Shown here: positions 20,742 to 32,417 of the stretch, piece by piece
How positions within the stretch are numbered: position 1 is the first letter of the stretch
Layout of the letters: each line of letters opens with the position of its first letter
Source of the DNA: Cryptococcus deneoformans JEC21
Taxonomy: Eukaryota > Basidiomycota > Tremellomycetes > Tremellales > Cryptococcaceae
Direction: 5' to 3'
NCBI RefSeq assembly: GCF_000091045.1
Contig: NC_006685.1
Span: 1,103,701 to 1,136,200, forward strand
Length of the DNA: 32,500 nucleotides
Made by a program: the position numbers and the translations under genes
The notes under the pieces: model-generated
Told to the model about the DNA's origin: nothing
Seen by the model: the letters and a program-made list of their open reading frames with translations, nothing else
The model's database searches: none

Positions 20742-22850
20742 ATGTCCTACCCGACCAGCCCCTATCAACGACAGCTCTACTGGCCAGACACAACAGCTTC
20801 TCCCAGCAACTCCCGCAATGCTCATCGCCCTTCACCTTACCATCCACCAACAAGCCATCATCGCGGCCCTCAGTATCATCCGCCTACTTTCTACTCTCCG
20901 TCTCAGTCCTCTCCGCAATCCAAACTGGCCGCTCAGGCTCTAAGAAGCAGGGGCAACGAGTATCTTCTCAGCTTAACAACTTCAGTGAACAATCTTCAAC
21001 TCCATGATGGAGTCAAACCGAGCAACCGATCATCGAAAGTCTCTGACCACTCCAGCAAAACGCACAGAGACACTCCACGCCCGTCATCTGCATCTCCCGA
21101 TTGCAACAAACAGCTTCCACCCTTGCCTCGGCCTGATATCGTGCCACCTAATCACCATAATTTAGGTCTTCCAAATGTGACTGCTTCTCAATGCAGTTTC
21201 CCATCTCAGACTATACCCGCGGCGGACTCATTGCATTCAGGGCACGTATCAGGCTTTGCGGTTTCTCGGGATGGCAGTGCACCTGCTGTAATGGAACGAC
21301 CAAGCTCAAATACATGTAGCAATGTGGAGCTCAGTTCGAGCGTAATAAACAAGCCCGTGTTTTCCAAAACGCCACCGCACGCGAGACATCCGCCGGTCAC
21401 GGCTTCGGTGAAAGAGAAGGTCGTCAAGGCAACCCGCGTCAATAACAAAGAAGAAGTTAATCCTTCGAGCAAATCTAGCACATCGAAAAGTAAATCGCTT
21501 CAGACCTCTAAGTCTTTCTCAACCCTTGAAGATGCCCAACATGACTTGGTCATCGACCTGACTCAAATTTCAGACTCCTCAGCTTCACCCCCATCTGGTT
21601 TGGCAAAAGGAAATGTTACACCCCCATCATCCGCTACGCCTATGAAGGCAACATCAGATTTGAGGCGTTCATTCCTAACCTCTCCATCTTTTTCTACTTC
21701 TCCCGCGCGGAGAGGTTCCTCCAATACCCCATCCACCACCCCATCCGGTAAGACCAAAAAGTCAAGCTCCCCCCACAAGCCCTATAGGTCAAATTCAAGC
21801 TCTGTACAGTGTTCTGGATTCACACGTACAGGTCAACCTTGCAAGCGGCTAGTCAAGGTCAAAGCCCCTTATTTGTCTGCTCGAGATGCCTCGGTGGCCT
21901 CTGTGTCATTGGACGAGGACGGTGGAGATGCAAGAAGCGAGAAAGTGATGGGAAGATATTGTAAAGATCATGCAGGTATGATATGCACCATCAAGGGCTT
22001 CTACTGGAGAAGAGAACGAGATAGTTCCGGCGTTTGGATTGAATTTGATGGTGAGCTAAGCTAGACGTGCAAATTAGCCAGCTAATTATCTTTCAGACTA
22101 TATACCGCAAGCCCTGGGACAGCAAACCCAAACGTTATTAAGAATGACTATGGAAACCAAATTAACACCCAAGGTAGGCGAAACGACAATTATTGCAATG
22201 TGATTCAAACACTGACGCGGCCGATACCATAGGAATGTGCCGGCTTCTTATATGCTTATGAGCTTAAGGGTGGGGAAAAGCTGATGTGTGTGTTTTAATT
22301 GAACTAATATGATTTCTTTCCAGACCTGGAAACCAGCGAACTTTCATTCTACAAAGTCGGAAGGACAGATAATGTCCCAAGACGCATTGGTCAGTGGACC
22401 AACCGTAAGCTCTTAAACTTATGGGTTGATTGCTCCTTGACTGATGCCTAGTTAGAATGCCAATCCAAAAGACCCACCCTTCTTGACATATTTCCTCGGC
22501 CCTCGGGCCGCTCACGTCATGATGTTACTACGTCCTCACTGCATCGTTCCGACACCTTGACTACATCCTTTCTCCCCGGGGCAACCACCCATCGAACCCC
22601 ACCCTTGTTGGCTATGAAGCGCTGGGAGCGATTGGTACACCTTGAGCTCTCCGAGCGATGCGCTTCACATCCGTTGAGTGAACAAGCGTATGAGCGGGTG
22701 CGGATGAAGTGTAAAGACTGTGGGACAGTACACAGAGAGATTTTTCCTCTCGTCAAAGCCCATCAGGGACGTAAGGGCGCTTACGAACAAATAGTCGAAT
22801 GCATCGAAAGGTGGGGGAAATTCATAAGAGTAATATCTGAAGAAATATAG
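20742..22850 (+). CDS. T5orf172/GIY-YIG domain protein with Cys/His module
   Basis: Exons: 20742-22050, 22097-22173, 22233-22269, 22324-22404, 22456-22850; 632 residues. The first 350 are Ser/Pro-rich and probably disordered. A small Cys/His module follows: Cys357 and Cys367 in CSGFTRTGQPCKR, Cys407 and His410 in RYCKDHAG, resembling the C..TKSG..CK...YC..H motif of DUF5763-type sequences. The C-terminal part fits the T5orf172/MUG113 branch of the GIY-YIG fold: GFLYAYELK, then FYKVGRTDNVPRRIGQW, a low-similarity insert, and WERLVHLELSERC with the likely catalytic Glu. CKDCGTVHREIF supplies another putative metal site. This family (DUF1766 and MUG113 in fungi) has unknown function; nuclease activity is suggested only by fold. 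The start MSYPTSPYQ is the first ATG of the frame. All four introns keep frame and rebuild the conserved blocks. Confidence 0.85.
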
Positions 22851-23279
22851 TATGGAAATATAAGGGAATTAGAGGGCTGTCGAGTAGTACTGTTGTTTGT
22901 ATTATGCTGTCATGTCATCGAGCGCCTCCTTCGTTCCATGGGAGAGCGGCGAAGAATCGTTTAGTTTTCTAGTTGTAGTAGTATCTTGAAAAAATGCATG
23001 TGTACAAGATTATCCATGTGGACCCCGACTGTCTTTTGTGGCCAAAAAACGCCCCGCAAGTAGGTACTGACCTGTACCGAGGGAGAAATTATATGACGGA
23101 CCGCCCAAGGAGACGCTGCTAACCAGGAGTTATTTCATGAACTTTCAATCGTACCATCAACGCGAAGAAAACTCTGAATGTGCTTATCATCACAATGTCA
23201 TGTAAAAACCTCAAAAGCCGGAATATTTCTGTCATTTTTACACATTTTCACAAGCAATTTCTTAATCACAGACATCATG
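22851..23279. other. Convergent intergenic spacer
   Basis: 429 bp between the 3' ends of the GIY-YIG gene and the sorting nexin gene. It should hold both 3' untranslated regions and polyadenylation sites. No gene, repeat or RNA was recognised. Confidence 0.4.
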
Positions 23280-25460
23280 TTACAACGGCCCCAATGGTCC
23301 ATGCCCCTCCTGTTCCTCGGTATCATTCTCTTGCCTCGGCTGAGGAGAAGGGACAACCCCATCTCCTCCGGTTTCGGCCAAAGAAGGCTTAGGTAAAGGT
23401 TTATCGGCAATCTCAATCTCCACCCTCTCAATCTCATTTTTCATTGCGTCTACGCCGAGTTTGGAAACATCATCCTCCGTTTGAGCATGCAACGTCGACG
23501 GCCCCGCATGCGATTGCTGTGATTGCACTTGCGTTTGAGTTTGAGCAGGCCGATTAGGATGGGGGTCGATCTCTCGGACCGCAGCCTGGGCAGCTTTCCA
23601 AGCCTCAAGGTTCTATTCAAAACGATAAAGATGAATACTAGTTTCCAACACCATGACAAAGATCACTGACCTGCTTGCACCAGTCCCTATGCACTTGAGA
23701 CAGATTGATGGCCATTTCTCGAAGATCAGCGACTTTCTGCCTTTGGAATCTGTCCAGGTCGGCTTGCAGTGTCATGGACGCGTATTTGAGATCTTGTGCT
23801 GCTGCTTGATAAGAGTCTTCAAGCTGAAAAATTGAACCATGAGCAGGTGCACAAACATGAAAAGACGAAAAATGGTCTTACTTGTGAAATATTGTCCCTA
23901 GTCTTGGCAATATTGGCCCTTCTCGTCGCCTCAGGGTCCATATCAATCATCCCACTTAGACTATGCTTGACAGCAGACAACAACCCAAATCCTTGACTTG
24001 CTCTTGCTCGCCTTTGAGCTCGCTCTCGTTCATCTCGAGCAGCTTCGGGCTCTAGCTGAGGACTAGCGAGGACACTACCACCCCGTTCTAGAGCTTCTTC
24101 CAACCTCCTTGCCTCACGCTCAGCGTTTTCAAGAATTTCCAGTTTATCCCGCTGAGTCTCGAGAGCCTCTTGGACGAGCTCATACTGGACGTGTTTTTGG
24201 TGCCTAAAGGACAGACGAGCCCGGATTAAAGTGGCAAATTGAGAGTAAATGTGAAGCGGTTCAGTCGTTGTTTTCTCCCATGATTGTAACTAAATGTTGC
24301 GTCAGTAATACATTGGAACGACGGCGGACAGTTATACGCACCAAGGCGGCAGTAGCCAGATACTCTGCATCAACAGCGCGTCCAACTTTTTCAATTGCAT
24401 CGCCAAGTTTGCCTTGCTCAACCAAGCTGAAACCATTCCAGATACCACCAAGCTCCGACATGTCGTGCGCTCTTTCTCCCCAGCGTTTGGTCACTCGCCT
24501 GTTGACCTTCTCCATGGTTCCAGAAAAATGGGATTGGAACTTTTCAGTGAAAGCTTCGGAATCCATGAATCGCTGGTCAGGTTGGCGCAAAGGATGAGAT
24601 GGGGATGGGGTCGGAAGAAGATGGTGGGCGATGTAGGACGTTGTCGCAGGAGCCTCAGACGGAGACGTCGGGGTAGTCGGCTGGAAAGTCGGATTATGTG
24701 ACGGGGCGTGTAAAGGGTTCTTTGAGAGCAGCGAGATTGGTGGAGAATGGAGAACTTCGGACTGGTGAGGCATAAGCTGCACATATGGAAACGCACAGTA
24801 TAGAACTCACCCAGCTGACGTCTTCCTCCAAGAAACGATGCAGAACATGTTCTCCTCCCAGAATGGGATGTCTGATCAGTCTTTGCAAAAAATCTTCAAG
24901 CAGCCTCTTCCTACGAGCAATGATTGTGGCATCTTCTCTGGCTTTGCTTTGCCCCTTGACAGCATAGTCTGTAAGTGATTGTTTGGAAGGGATCGGAGGG
25001 ATGATCAGGACGGGGTAAAGGCCAGTGAGCGATTGGTGGAGAGAGAGAAAAGCCGAGTATCGGCGCCGGACTGTATGAGTCTGAAGAGTGTGAGACGGGT
25101 GCTGACGGGGCAAAGGCATTGACTCACTCCGAGACGGATGACATAGGTGATGTAGCTCGCTGTGCCGCCCTCTGTGGTCTTGAGGGCGTCGACAATATGA
25201 ACCTGCTCGCCGGCGGAGATGTCCTTGTCGATGCTGCAGCAGTAGCCGGTCTTGGGCTTTGGGCCTGGGACGGTGGCGCCCATCTTTGGATGCCTGGCGG
25301 GGTCGGGGAAGGAGGCCCTGTGGGTGGGAGGGGGCGAGCCAGACGCGGCGGAGACGAGCGAGGAAGGCTTGCGCGGGACCGGAGGCGGGAGGGACGGGCG
25401 AGGGGAGGGGCTGGAGGGGGGGGAGGAGGCAAAGGGGTTGGGGGAGGTGTCCGAATCCAT
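23280..25460 (-). CDS. SNX41: PX-BAR sorting nexin, SNX41/Atg20 family
   Basis: Exons in transcript order: 25460-25128, 25080-24811, 24761-24342, 24289-23882, 23823-23671, 23612-23280; 638 residues. The N-terminus is Ser/Pro-rich (SPPSSPSPRPSLPPPVPRKP). The PX domain spans about residues 75-200. It has the phosphoinositide-binding blocks RRRYSAFLSLHQSL, the Pro-rich loop IIPPIPSKQSLTDYA, and ARRKRLLEDFLQRL, ending HRFLEEDVSW. A linker with LLSKNPLHAPSHNP, typical of SNX41/Atg20, leads into a BAR-type helical region from about 255 to 530. The tail is Gln/Glu-rich. Family knowledge: Snx41 and Atg20 pair with Snx4/Atg24 on endosomes to recycle cargo and support selective autophagy. I cannot separate SNX41 from Atg20 by sight. 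The acceptors at 25081 and 24762 were chosen because they restore THTVRRRYSAF and SWSEVLHSPP. Confidence 0.85.
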
Positions 25461-25711
25461 GTTGGTGACCGTGGTGGGTGGGCAGTGCGAGTTCCTCGAT
25501 CAATCTCTGCGGCAACCCCGCCACTCCTCCCCGGGCCGCTGACGTAACGTGCAAAGGCTCGCCCCCCACAGCGGGCCTATCTGCTGCGGCCCCCACCGCA
25601 GGCAGGCACGGGTGGAGGTCCGCCGCCTCGCTTGAGAATCAGATTGATGGAGAGCATCTAATGCTATTATTGCCATACCAAAATCTGCCGCATTTACACC
25701 AGCAGCCCGCC
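25461..25711. promoter_or_regulatory. Divergent promoter, SNX41-like / 25712 frame
   Basis: A GC-rich 251-bp spacer. TGACGTAA at 25540-25547 matches a CRE/ATF-type bZIP site. A four-codon upstream frame (25647-25661) ends in TAA overlapping an in-frame ATG at 25661 (TAATG). The ATG at 25712 has better context (CGCCATGTCC). Factor identity and use are inferred. Confidence 0.4.
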
Positions 25712-26405
25712 ATGTCCCACTCCCCAGACGACCCATACACGAGTCCCTCACCCTCTCCATTCCCGTCCCCTCTCCCAATTCCCGCCCCCACTTACGAAGA
25801 CCACCTCAATGGAGCGCCCCATTCACACTCCTCCCCCTCTTTCGACTATCACGAGGAACGCAGGACCCATTTGAAGGACGAAATCTGGATGTCCCACCAT
25901 TTGCCTCGTCTCCCACCTCCAAGTGCGTCAGAGGCAGGCTCTTCTGTCCGCACAGACACCGGCACCAGTTTCAAAAGCAGGATGGCTCCCGGGGACTATT
26001 TCGATACGAGTAATCCAACCGGTCCTGTGCGACAACTGAGTCCCAAAGCATCGTTCAATCCTTCAGTGCTGCGTGCAAATATGTCCAACGTAGAGAAAGG
26101 TGGGGAGGCTATGACTATGCGCGAGCATGAAGTAGATCCTGATGTCAACGATCTCGGCACCGCTCTTCGTCAAGCAACTCTCCGCCTCGACAAAGAATCC
26201 ACCATGCTTTCACCTTCAGGTCCAGATTACGGAGATTTGGATCCTGCACCGGCCCTCGTCCACAGGCAAGAAATGGATGCTCAAGAAAGGCTAGATCTTG
26301 AAGAAGAGAAGAAGGAGAAGGAGTTAGCCATGAAGGCTTTTACAGGTGAAAATGAGGGACAAACAAAAGTGCAGCCTCAACAACCCAGTGGCGTTCGTAA
26401 GTAAT
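25712..26405 (+). CDS. Unrecognised open frame: AMP deaminase 5' exon or separate gene
   Basis: An uninterrupted 230-codon frame beginning MSHSPDDPYTSPSPSP. It is Ser/Pro-rich, then contains DLGTALRQATLRLDKES and a charged helix (RLDLEEEKKEKELAMKAF). No domain is recognised. It ends at a TAA that lies inside a good splice donor (GTAAGTAA at 26397), so it may instead be exon 1 (25712-26396, leaving phase 1) of the AMP deaminase downstream. Fungal AMP deaminases have long disordered N-termini (about 225 residues before the LRDKY block in yeast Amd1), which favours one gene. Against it, I could not find a clean acceptor joining phase 1 to 26842. One possible acceptor at 26494 would start an internal exon in frame. 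A second in-frame ATG at 25661 is weaker. Confidence 0.55.
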
Positions 26406-26756
26406 ATGTCTGTTTGTGATACCGTTTGATTCTTTATCCGTCCTTCTATCAATGGTTATTGTGGAAGAGTCAGCGATCCGTTGATTTGTCCCAGCGGCTT
26501 CTGCTGGTATGTTGGAAACATCCTTTCACACTTGTATCTCCGCCCGACTGGCTAAAATGGATGTTGAAGTCCAGCCTCCTTCTGCGGGGTTTTGTGTCCA
26601 TATTCTATTAGACAATGGATGTCACTGCCGACTTTATATTGGCGCAGGTATGGTGAGGTACACTAGAGGAGGCAAACACATTCTTCGGGGGTAGCATCGG
26701 TGGCGGCTCGAGGAACCTTCTCTTCGAGCTGTGACCTGCCAAAGAAAGTGATGGGA
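26406..26756. other. Spacer or intronic region upstream of AMP deaminase
   Basis: If the upstream frame is exon 1, this stretch is intron plus perhaps a small exon. If not, it is an intergenic promoter region. A plus-strand frame runs from about 26495 to 26694 without family similarity. Donor-like GTATGT (26507) and acceptor-like CCCAG (26494) are visible. No other signal was recognised. Confidence 0.35.
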
Positions 26757-26764
26757 TATAAAAG
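26757..26764 (+). promoter_or_regulatory. TATA box upstream of the AMP deaminase core frame
   Basis: A canonical TATAAAAG sits 78-85 bp before the ATG at 26842. It supports transcription starting here, either as the only promoter or as an internal one giving a shorter protein. Position and sequence are observed; use is inferred. Confidence 0.45.
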
Positions 26765-26841
26765 GCTGTCGTCTAATTTTCACCTTTTAACACGTATCCC
26801 ATATTCAAAATAACCTTCTATTTGTTTCGTTTGAGAAAAAA

Positions 26842-29800
26842 ATGCTTGATCCACAATTTTTCATATCCGGAATTCATTCTCCTTTTACTCGTCCCGCTTC
26901 TCCAAAGACTCCATCCCCCGGGGTGTCATCCCCTGGGATCGAATCGCCTTATGATGTCCGCAGTTCCGAAGCAGGGCTAGCTAGGGATGAAATAGAACAC
27001 ATGCTGATCAAGCTTCAAATTCTTGCATTCGCAGAACAAGGAATCGGAAATGAACTCGAGTCGCTCTAGTAAGTCCTTCCCCCCTTCCTTCCCGCAAATC
27101 CGTTTTTAGGCTGACCCGTAATTCAGCGCGTCATTTTCCCGCTGTCTCGAGCTTCGTGACAAGTACATAGAACTTTCAAACCAACGCTTGGGCGACAACC
27201 CTCGAGACCACGATGGCACCTTCCACGGGTTCAATCCTGCGTCCGCAGGTGACGTGATGGGCCTCAAGCCCGAATATGATCCCGAAACTGTTGAGATCCC
27301 AGCTGAGGCCAAAGATGATATCCCTACGTGGAACATTTATCCTCCCCCTCCCCCTCCTCGTTGGCATTGGAAGACCGCCCAGGATGGCGTTCACCCTGAG
27401 CCTGCAACGATAGAAGATAATAACAAGCGATCAGCTCCAAATCAGAGGGATGTGGAAGTTTTCAAGGTGGAGGATTGTGAAATCCCGGGTAAGGATGAAG
27501 GGAGGACATTTATGGTCAATGATGAAGGTGTGTTCACTGTATACGTGGACAGGGTCAATTCTCCCTCCGTCAGCAATGGGCAACCCCCCGAGCGTCAAGC
27601 GAACGCACAAATCTCAGACGATAAGCAACCTCTTTCGCGTGTTCCCAGTCTCAAGGAGTACTTCACCGACCTTGATTTCCTTCTTGGTGTTTGCTCTGAT
27701 GGTCCTGCCAAGAGTTTTGCTTTCAGAAGGCTCAAATACCTTCAAAGCAAGTGGAGTCTTTATTGTTTGTTGAATGAATATCAAGAATTGGCGGATATGA
27801 AGGCCGTACCTCATCGGTGAGCACCCGAGAAGTGTACTTGTGAGCTTCCGAAAGAGTATTAACATGCTCAACCGACAGAGACTTTTACAACGTCCGAAAA
27901 GTTGACACTCACATTCACCACTCGGCAAGCATGAACCAGAAGCATCTTCTGCGATTTATCAAGTCCAAGCTCAAGAAGTCACCTGATGTAAGATATTATT
28001 GCGTATATGAACTATCTTGACGTGTGCTCATAATTCTACAGGAAATTGTCATCCATCGAGATGACAAGGATCTCACGCTGAAGGAGGTCTTTGAGTCGCT
28101 TAATCTCACGGCTTATGATCTTTCCATTGACATGCTTGATATGCACGCCCACCAAGTTAGTACTGTCGGCCTACCCTCATCAATTAATGATCCTTTGACT
28201 CCGCTGGTTGGCTAACATTGCCTGTACAGGAATTCCACCGATTCGACAGGTTCAATGACCGATATAATCCAACCGGATCTTCCCGTCTGCGTGAAATCTT
28301 CCTCAAGACTGACAACTTGTTAAAGGGGAAGTATCTGGCTGAACTCACACACGGTAAGGAGTCTTTGCGATTATTAAGCATTCATAACCTGACAAGTGAT
28401 GGACATAGAATTAATCACGGATCTGGAACAGAGTAAATACCAACACTCTGAATGGCGTCTCTCCATTTATGGCCGGTACGTACAGGTCTTTTCATTCTTC
28501 TTATTCGTCATGCCGCCCTCAGCTTATCAACTATAGTAACATCAACGAATGGGACAACCTTGCAAAATGGGTGGTCAACAATAAGCTCATCTCGCATAAT
28601 GTTAGGTGGTTGATTCAAGTTCCAAGACTTTATGAAGTTTTCAAGGGTCAGGGGCTGGTCGACAATTTTGAGGATGTTGTCCGCAGTGCGTAATTCTTCC
28701 ATTCTAGTTTGCGGAGGGGGTTTTGCCTTGATACTAAAACTGTTACCAAGACGTTTTCCAACCTTTGTTCGAAGTAACTCAGGACCCTGCTTCCCATCCT
28801 GAGCTTCATATTTTCCTTCAGAGAGTCGTAGGATTTGACTCTGTCGACGACGAATCTAAACCCGAGAGACGACTCTATCGCAAGTTCCCAACCGCCAAAA
28901 TGTGGAACACTAAACAAAGTCCGCCCTACAGTTACTGGTGAGTCCCTCTTTTGAGCTCATGTGAAGGGTAACTCGTCTAAGACCTCAATGCAGGATCTAC
29001 TACATGTACGCTAACATGGCGAGCCTCAATGCTTGGCGTCGTTCTCGCAGTTTCAGTGAGTTAATCTGCTTCTCTGTCCATTTGACAGACTTTGACATTT
29101 TATAGACACTTTTGTCCTCCGGCCTCATTGTGGTGAAGCCGGTGATCCCGACCATCTTTCATCGGCGTTCCTCACCGCCCATTCTATCTCTCACGGCATT
29201 CTTCTTCGTAAGGTCCCTGCATTGCAGTACCTATTCTATCTCAAGCAAATTGGACTGGCTATGTCTCCATTGAGTAATAATGCCTTGTTCTTGACGTACG
29301 AGAGGAATCCATTCAAAGACTTTTTCAGGACTGGGTTGAACGTGTCGTTGTCAACAGGCAAGTACTCCTTCTCAAACTTCTTCACCGCATTGAGAACCCT
29401 TCATTAACTTTATGTTGCAGATGATCCCCTTCAGTTCCATTTCACTGCCTCCCATTTGCTTGAAGAGTACTCGTGCGCTGCGCAAATTTACAAACTTACC
29501 CCTGCCGACATGTGTGAGCTGGCGCGAAACTCTGTACTTCAATCTGGCTGGGAAATGCAAGTCAAAAAGCACTGGTTAGGTCAAAGGTGGTATTGGCCTG
29601 GTGCTGCTGGTAATGATATCCATAAGACCAATGTGCCCACAATCAGGTTAGCATATCGACAGGCCACTTTACTGGAGGAGCTGTAAGTGTGAAATTTTGA
29701 GATGTCGCGAGTCCCTGAATAGATGTATTAATATTATTCGTCAGGGCTCTCATTCGCCACGGGGAGCATTCTCCAAGTGCTACCCCTACCCACTTGAAAC

Positions 29801-30003
29801 CACCCACTACTATCAAACCCGACAAGCCCGGTCTTGCCACGCATTCTTCCGACATTGCTGCGGCCGCTATGGCCAAGTCGTCTGGTATTCCTGCTGCACA
29901 CCTTGTTGGCGGAGCGTCTGAGCTTGATCGTCGAAGTTTGGAAAGAAAGAGAGCTATAGGTGGAACGGATAAGCAAGCACAGATGTCTGATACCGCAAGT
30001 TAA
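26842..30003 (+). CDS. AMD1: AMP deaminase
   Basis: Exons: 26842-27068, 27127-27816, 27879-27987, 28042-28155, 28230-28353, 28409-28475, 28537-28685, 28751-28937, 28994-29055, 29106-29357, 29421-29682, 29745-30003; 833 residues from this ATG (yeast Amd1 is about 810). It converts AMP to IMP plus ammonia in the cytosol and sets the adenylate/guanylate balance. Blocks seen: [37 protein letters not shown], metal-binding [48 protein letters not shown], and the catalytic SLSTDDPLQFH near residue 661. The intron at 29358-29420 starts with GC, not GT, and splits the first Asp codon of STDD. The C-terminal 85 residues are low-complexity. The start could lie further upstream (25712). The gene ends 213 bp from the convergent transporter gene. 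Confidence 0.95.
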
Positions 30004-30216
30004 GCAAGCCTCTGGTAATTTTGCTTTGAGACAATTCGTGTAAACATGTAGATGTACATATATCTTTATATAACTCAACACACCGGCTATATAGAACAAA
30101 TGAAATACCAACAAAAGACCGTTTCTTAAATTAACTTTGCCATATCACAGTCTCACTGTCTTTATTTGCCTTCTTCCATTGCCTAAATCCTGTTGTTTCT
30201 TGGGTGACCTGTCATG

Positions 30217-32417
30217 TTAAACGGTCTCCACCCACTCCTGTTGAATATCTTTGTCGCCGAGCTTTTCGCCGGATCTGAACACAGAGGTTGTGCTTCCAAT
30301 AGGCGAGGCATCCATAATGGCCGCCTGGATCTCGACTTTGGTGATGTTGTCTTCATGAGCGGTGTTGGAGCGGAAAATCTCATCCATTTGCTCAAGGGTT
30401 TTCCCCCTGGAAGCGTCGTTCGTCAGCATGAAAAAGATAGTCGAAACACAATAACTCACATCGGTTCAGGGCAAAAGAACCATACCCAGATACCTGAAAG
30501 TAAAGCAAATACTCCAAAGAAGAGGAATGTGCCGTATTTGATATTTTGAAGCATAGGGGGAGTAATGAGTCCAATAATAAAGTTACAGAGCCAGCATGCG
30601 CAAGTGGTGATGGCAACACCTTTGGCTCGGCGGGATGAAGAATGGACTTCGGCAGCTATGACAAAGCTTAAGCATACAGCCTGCGCACTTTGAAGAAAGT
30701 CTGCACTTACGCATCGCCCAAGGTACAGGTGACCACCCGACGCCAAAAGTGAACATAAAAGTCAGAATAAAGGCGACCGCCACCCAAGCTTCGTTATGAT
30801 ACTTGACCCAGTCATGACTGTACTTGGCCATGATAACGGCCACAATTATATGACATATGGTGTTGCAAATAGAACCAAATATGAGTGGAGGCTTTCGACC
30901 GACTCGGTCAAGAACGAAGAAAGCGACAATGGTGGCAACCATCTGCGAAATGTTGAGTACGCCGCTCATGTCTAGTTGCATTTCATAATCGAGTCCAAGC
31001 TGCTCAAAGAGAGTAGGCGAGTAGTAGATAAGCTAGAATGTTTTCAGTCAGCTGACAGACTCTGTGATGGGTGCAGGAAGCGTATTGCTTACAGCATTGA
31101 CTCCTTGAAATTGCTGGAACATCATCAACATGGGACCAATAATCGTACGCTTGATCAACTTGGGTCGGAACATGTCTATCCATGAAACGACTTCAAGCTT
31201 AAGTTCCGACATGAAGTCTCTTCCTTGAAGAGATGGGTGATCCTTGATTATCACTTCTCGGTTCTGGATAGCCTCTGCACGGATGCTGATCCATTCTGCT
31301 TGCAGACGAGGGTCTGTGGAAGGTAAGCGTCTAAGACGCATCAGAGCGTTGAGACAGTCGGCATCTCGACCCGCGCCAGCAAGCCATCTGGGAGAGTATG
31401 GCAGCTTCCAAAGACCGAAACCAAGGAGAATACAAGGGGCCATTTGTATCAAGAAGGGGAGACGAAAGCTCCAATCATTTTCAATGAACCGAGAACCATA
31501 CGTCTTTGAAAAATAGCGTCAGGAAAATCAGATATATCAGAGGCGTGTGGAAAAGATAGAACTATACTTACAATATAGAACATCACTACAATACCGATGA
31601 CAATAGTGGCACCTTCCATGGCGAGTAAGGCTCCTCGAATGTTAGGAGGTGCCACTTCGCTGATATACATAGGGGCCACTGCAGAAAGAAGACCGACACC
31701 CAGGCCTCCAATGAATCGTCCAACAACAAGCTGGGCAAAGGAGAATGACGTGGTCTGGATTATAGCTCCAATGACGAACCATACTGATCCAAGAGCTACA
31801 CCGATATGTTAATAACCTGGTCACTGAATAAGAAGTCTGAGAAGGACAAACCAATTGCTTTTTTTCGAGAGTACTTATCAGCAACAAACCCAGCTTGAAG
31901 AGCGCCGATGAAAGCACCCAACTCCAAGAGAGCAGTCATGATGCTGTGATATTGGTCAGCTATCAGAGACGAGTCAATTTTTGCTGATAAGATCAGCTTT
32001 CTCGAAGACTTACCCTTTGTTGAAGGCGGCCGAGGAAGAAACATTGATATTGACGTCCGGAAATTGCTCAAGGAATTGAGGCATAGTGAGGACGATAGAA
32101 AGGATACCTTGATCAAAACCGAAGAGGAGACCTCCCATGCAGGTGGAAAAAGCAGCAGCCACTACCAGTCCATTACCAAACATATCTCGAAGGCCTTGCG
32201 AGTCGTCAGCAATGAGTGCAGGGTACGTAATAGGCTTTTACTAACCATTACCTCCAATGGCGTCCGCCAAGGCTTGACTATCTGTTACATATCGGGCTGT
32301 GTCTGGATGAAGTTGGATACCAAGGTCATCGAGACTAGGGATGGAGTCCCGGTCGGGAGCATGAGCATGTTCGGGCTTGTTACGCCCGGTGCTGCCTCTA
32401 TACTTGCTGAAGAACAT
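30217..32417 (-). CDS. MFS sugar transporter
   Basis: Exons in transcript order: 32417-32252, 32194-32014, 31943-31852, 31795-31572, 31503-31093, 31032-30711, 30655-30460, 30406-30217; 593 residues. A plasma-membrane sugar porter of the major facilitator superfamily, with about 12 membrane helices predicted from hydrophobic runs. Motifs: GGLLFGFDQGILS in helix 1; ADKYSRKKAIG in the 2-3 loop; GRFIGGLGVGLLSAVAPMYI with EVAPPNIRGAL; QQFQGVNALIYYSPTLFEQLG in helix 7; DRVGRKPPL; PWAMPAEVHSSSRRAKG; and PEPMGKTLEQMDEIF after helix 12. The usual PESPRWL reads PYSPRWL here. The cytosolic N-terminus (about 65 residues) is polar. The C-terminal tail ends DIQQEWVETV. Substrate is not decided by sequence; hexoses, disaccharides or related polyols are possible. 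The first ATG of the exon is used, and the promoter lies in the last 80 bp and beyond the window. Confidence 0.92.

Noticed and set aside
25119..25547. 142-codon GC-rich plus-strand frame
   Set aside because: Gly/Arg/Ala-rich antisense shadow of the Pro/Ser-rich first exon of the sorting nexin.
26495..26694. Frame between the upstream ORF and AMP deaminase as a sure internal exon
   Set aside because: It can be reached in phase from 26396, but its sequence lacks similarity to AMP deaminases and the join to 26842 needs a weak acceptor (TTGAG at 26835).
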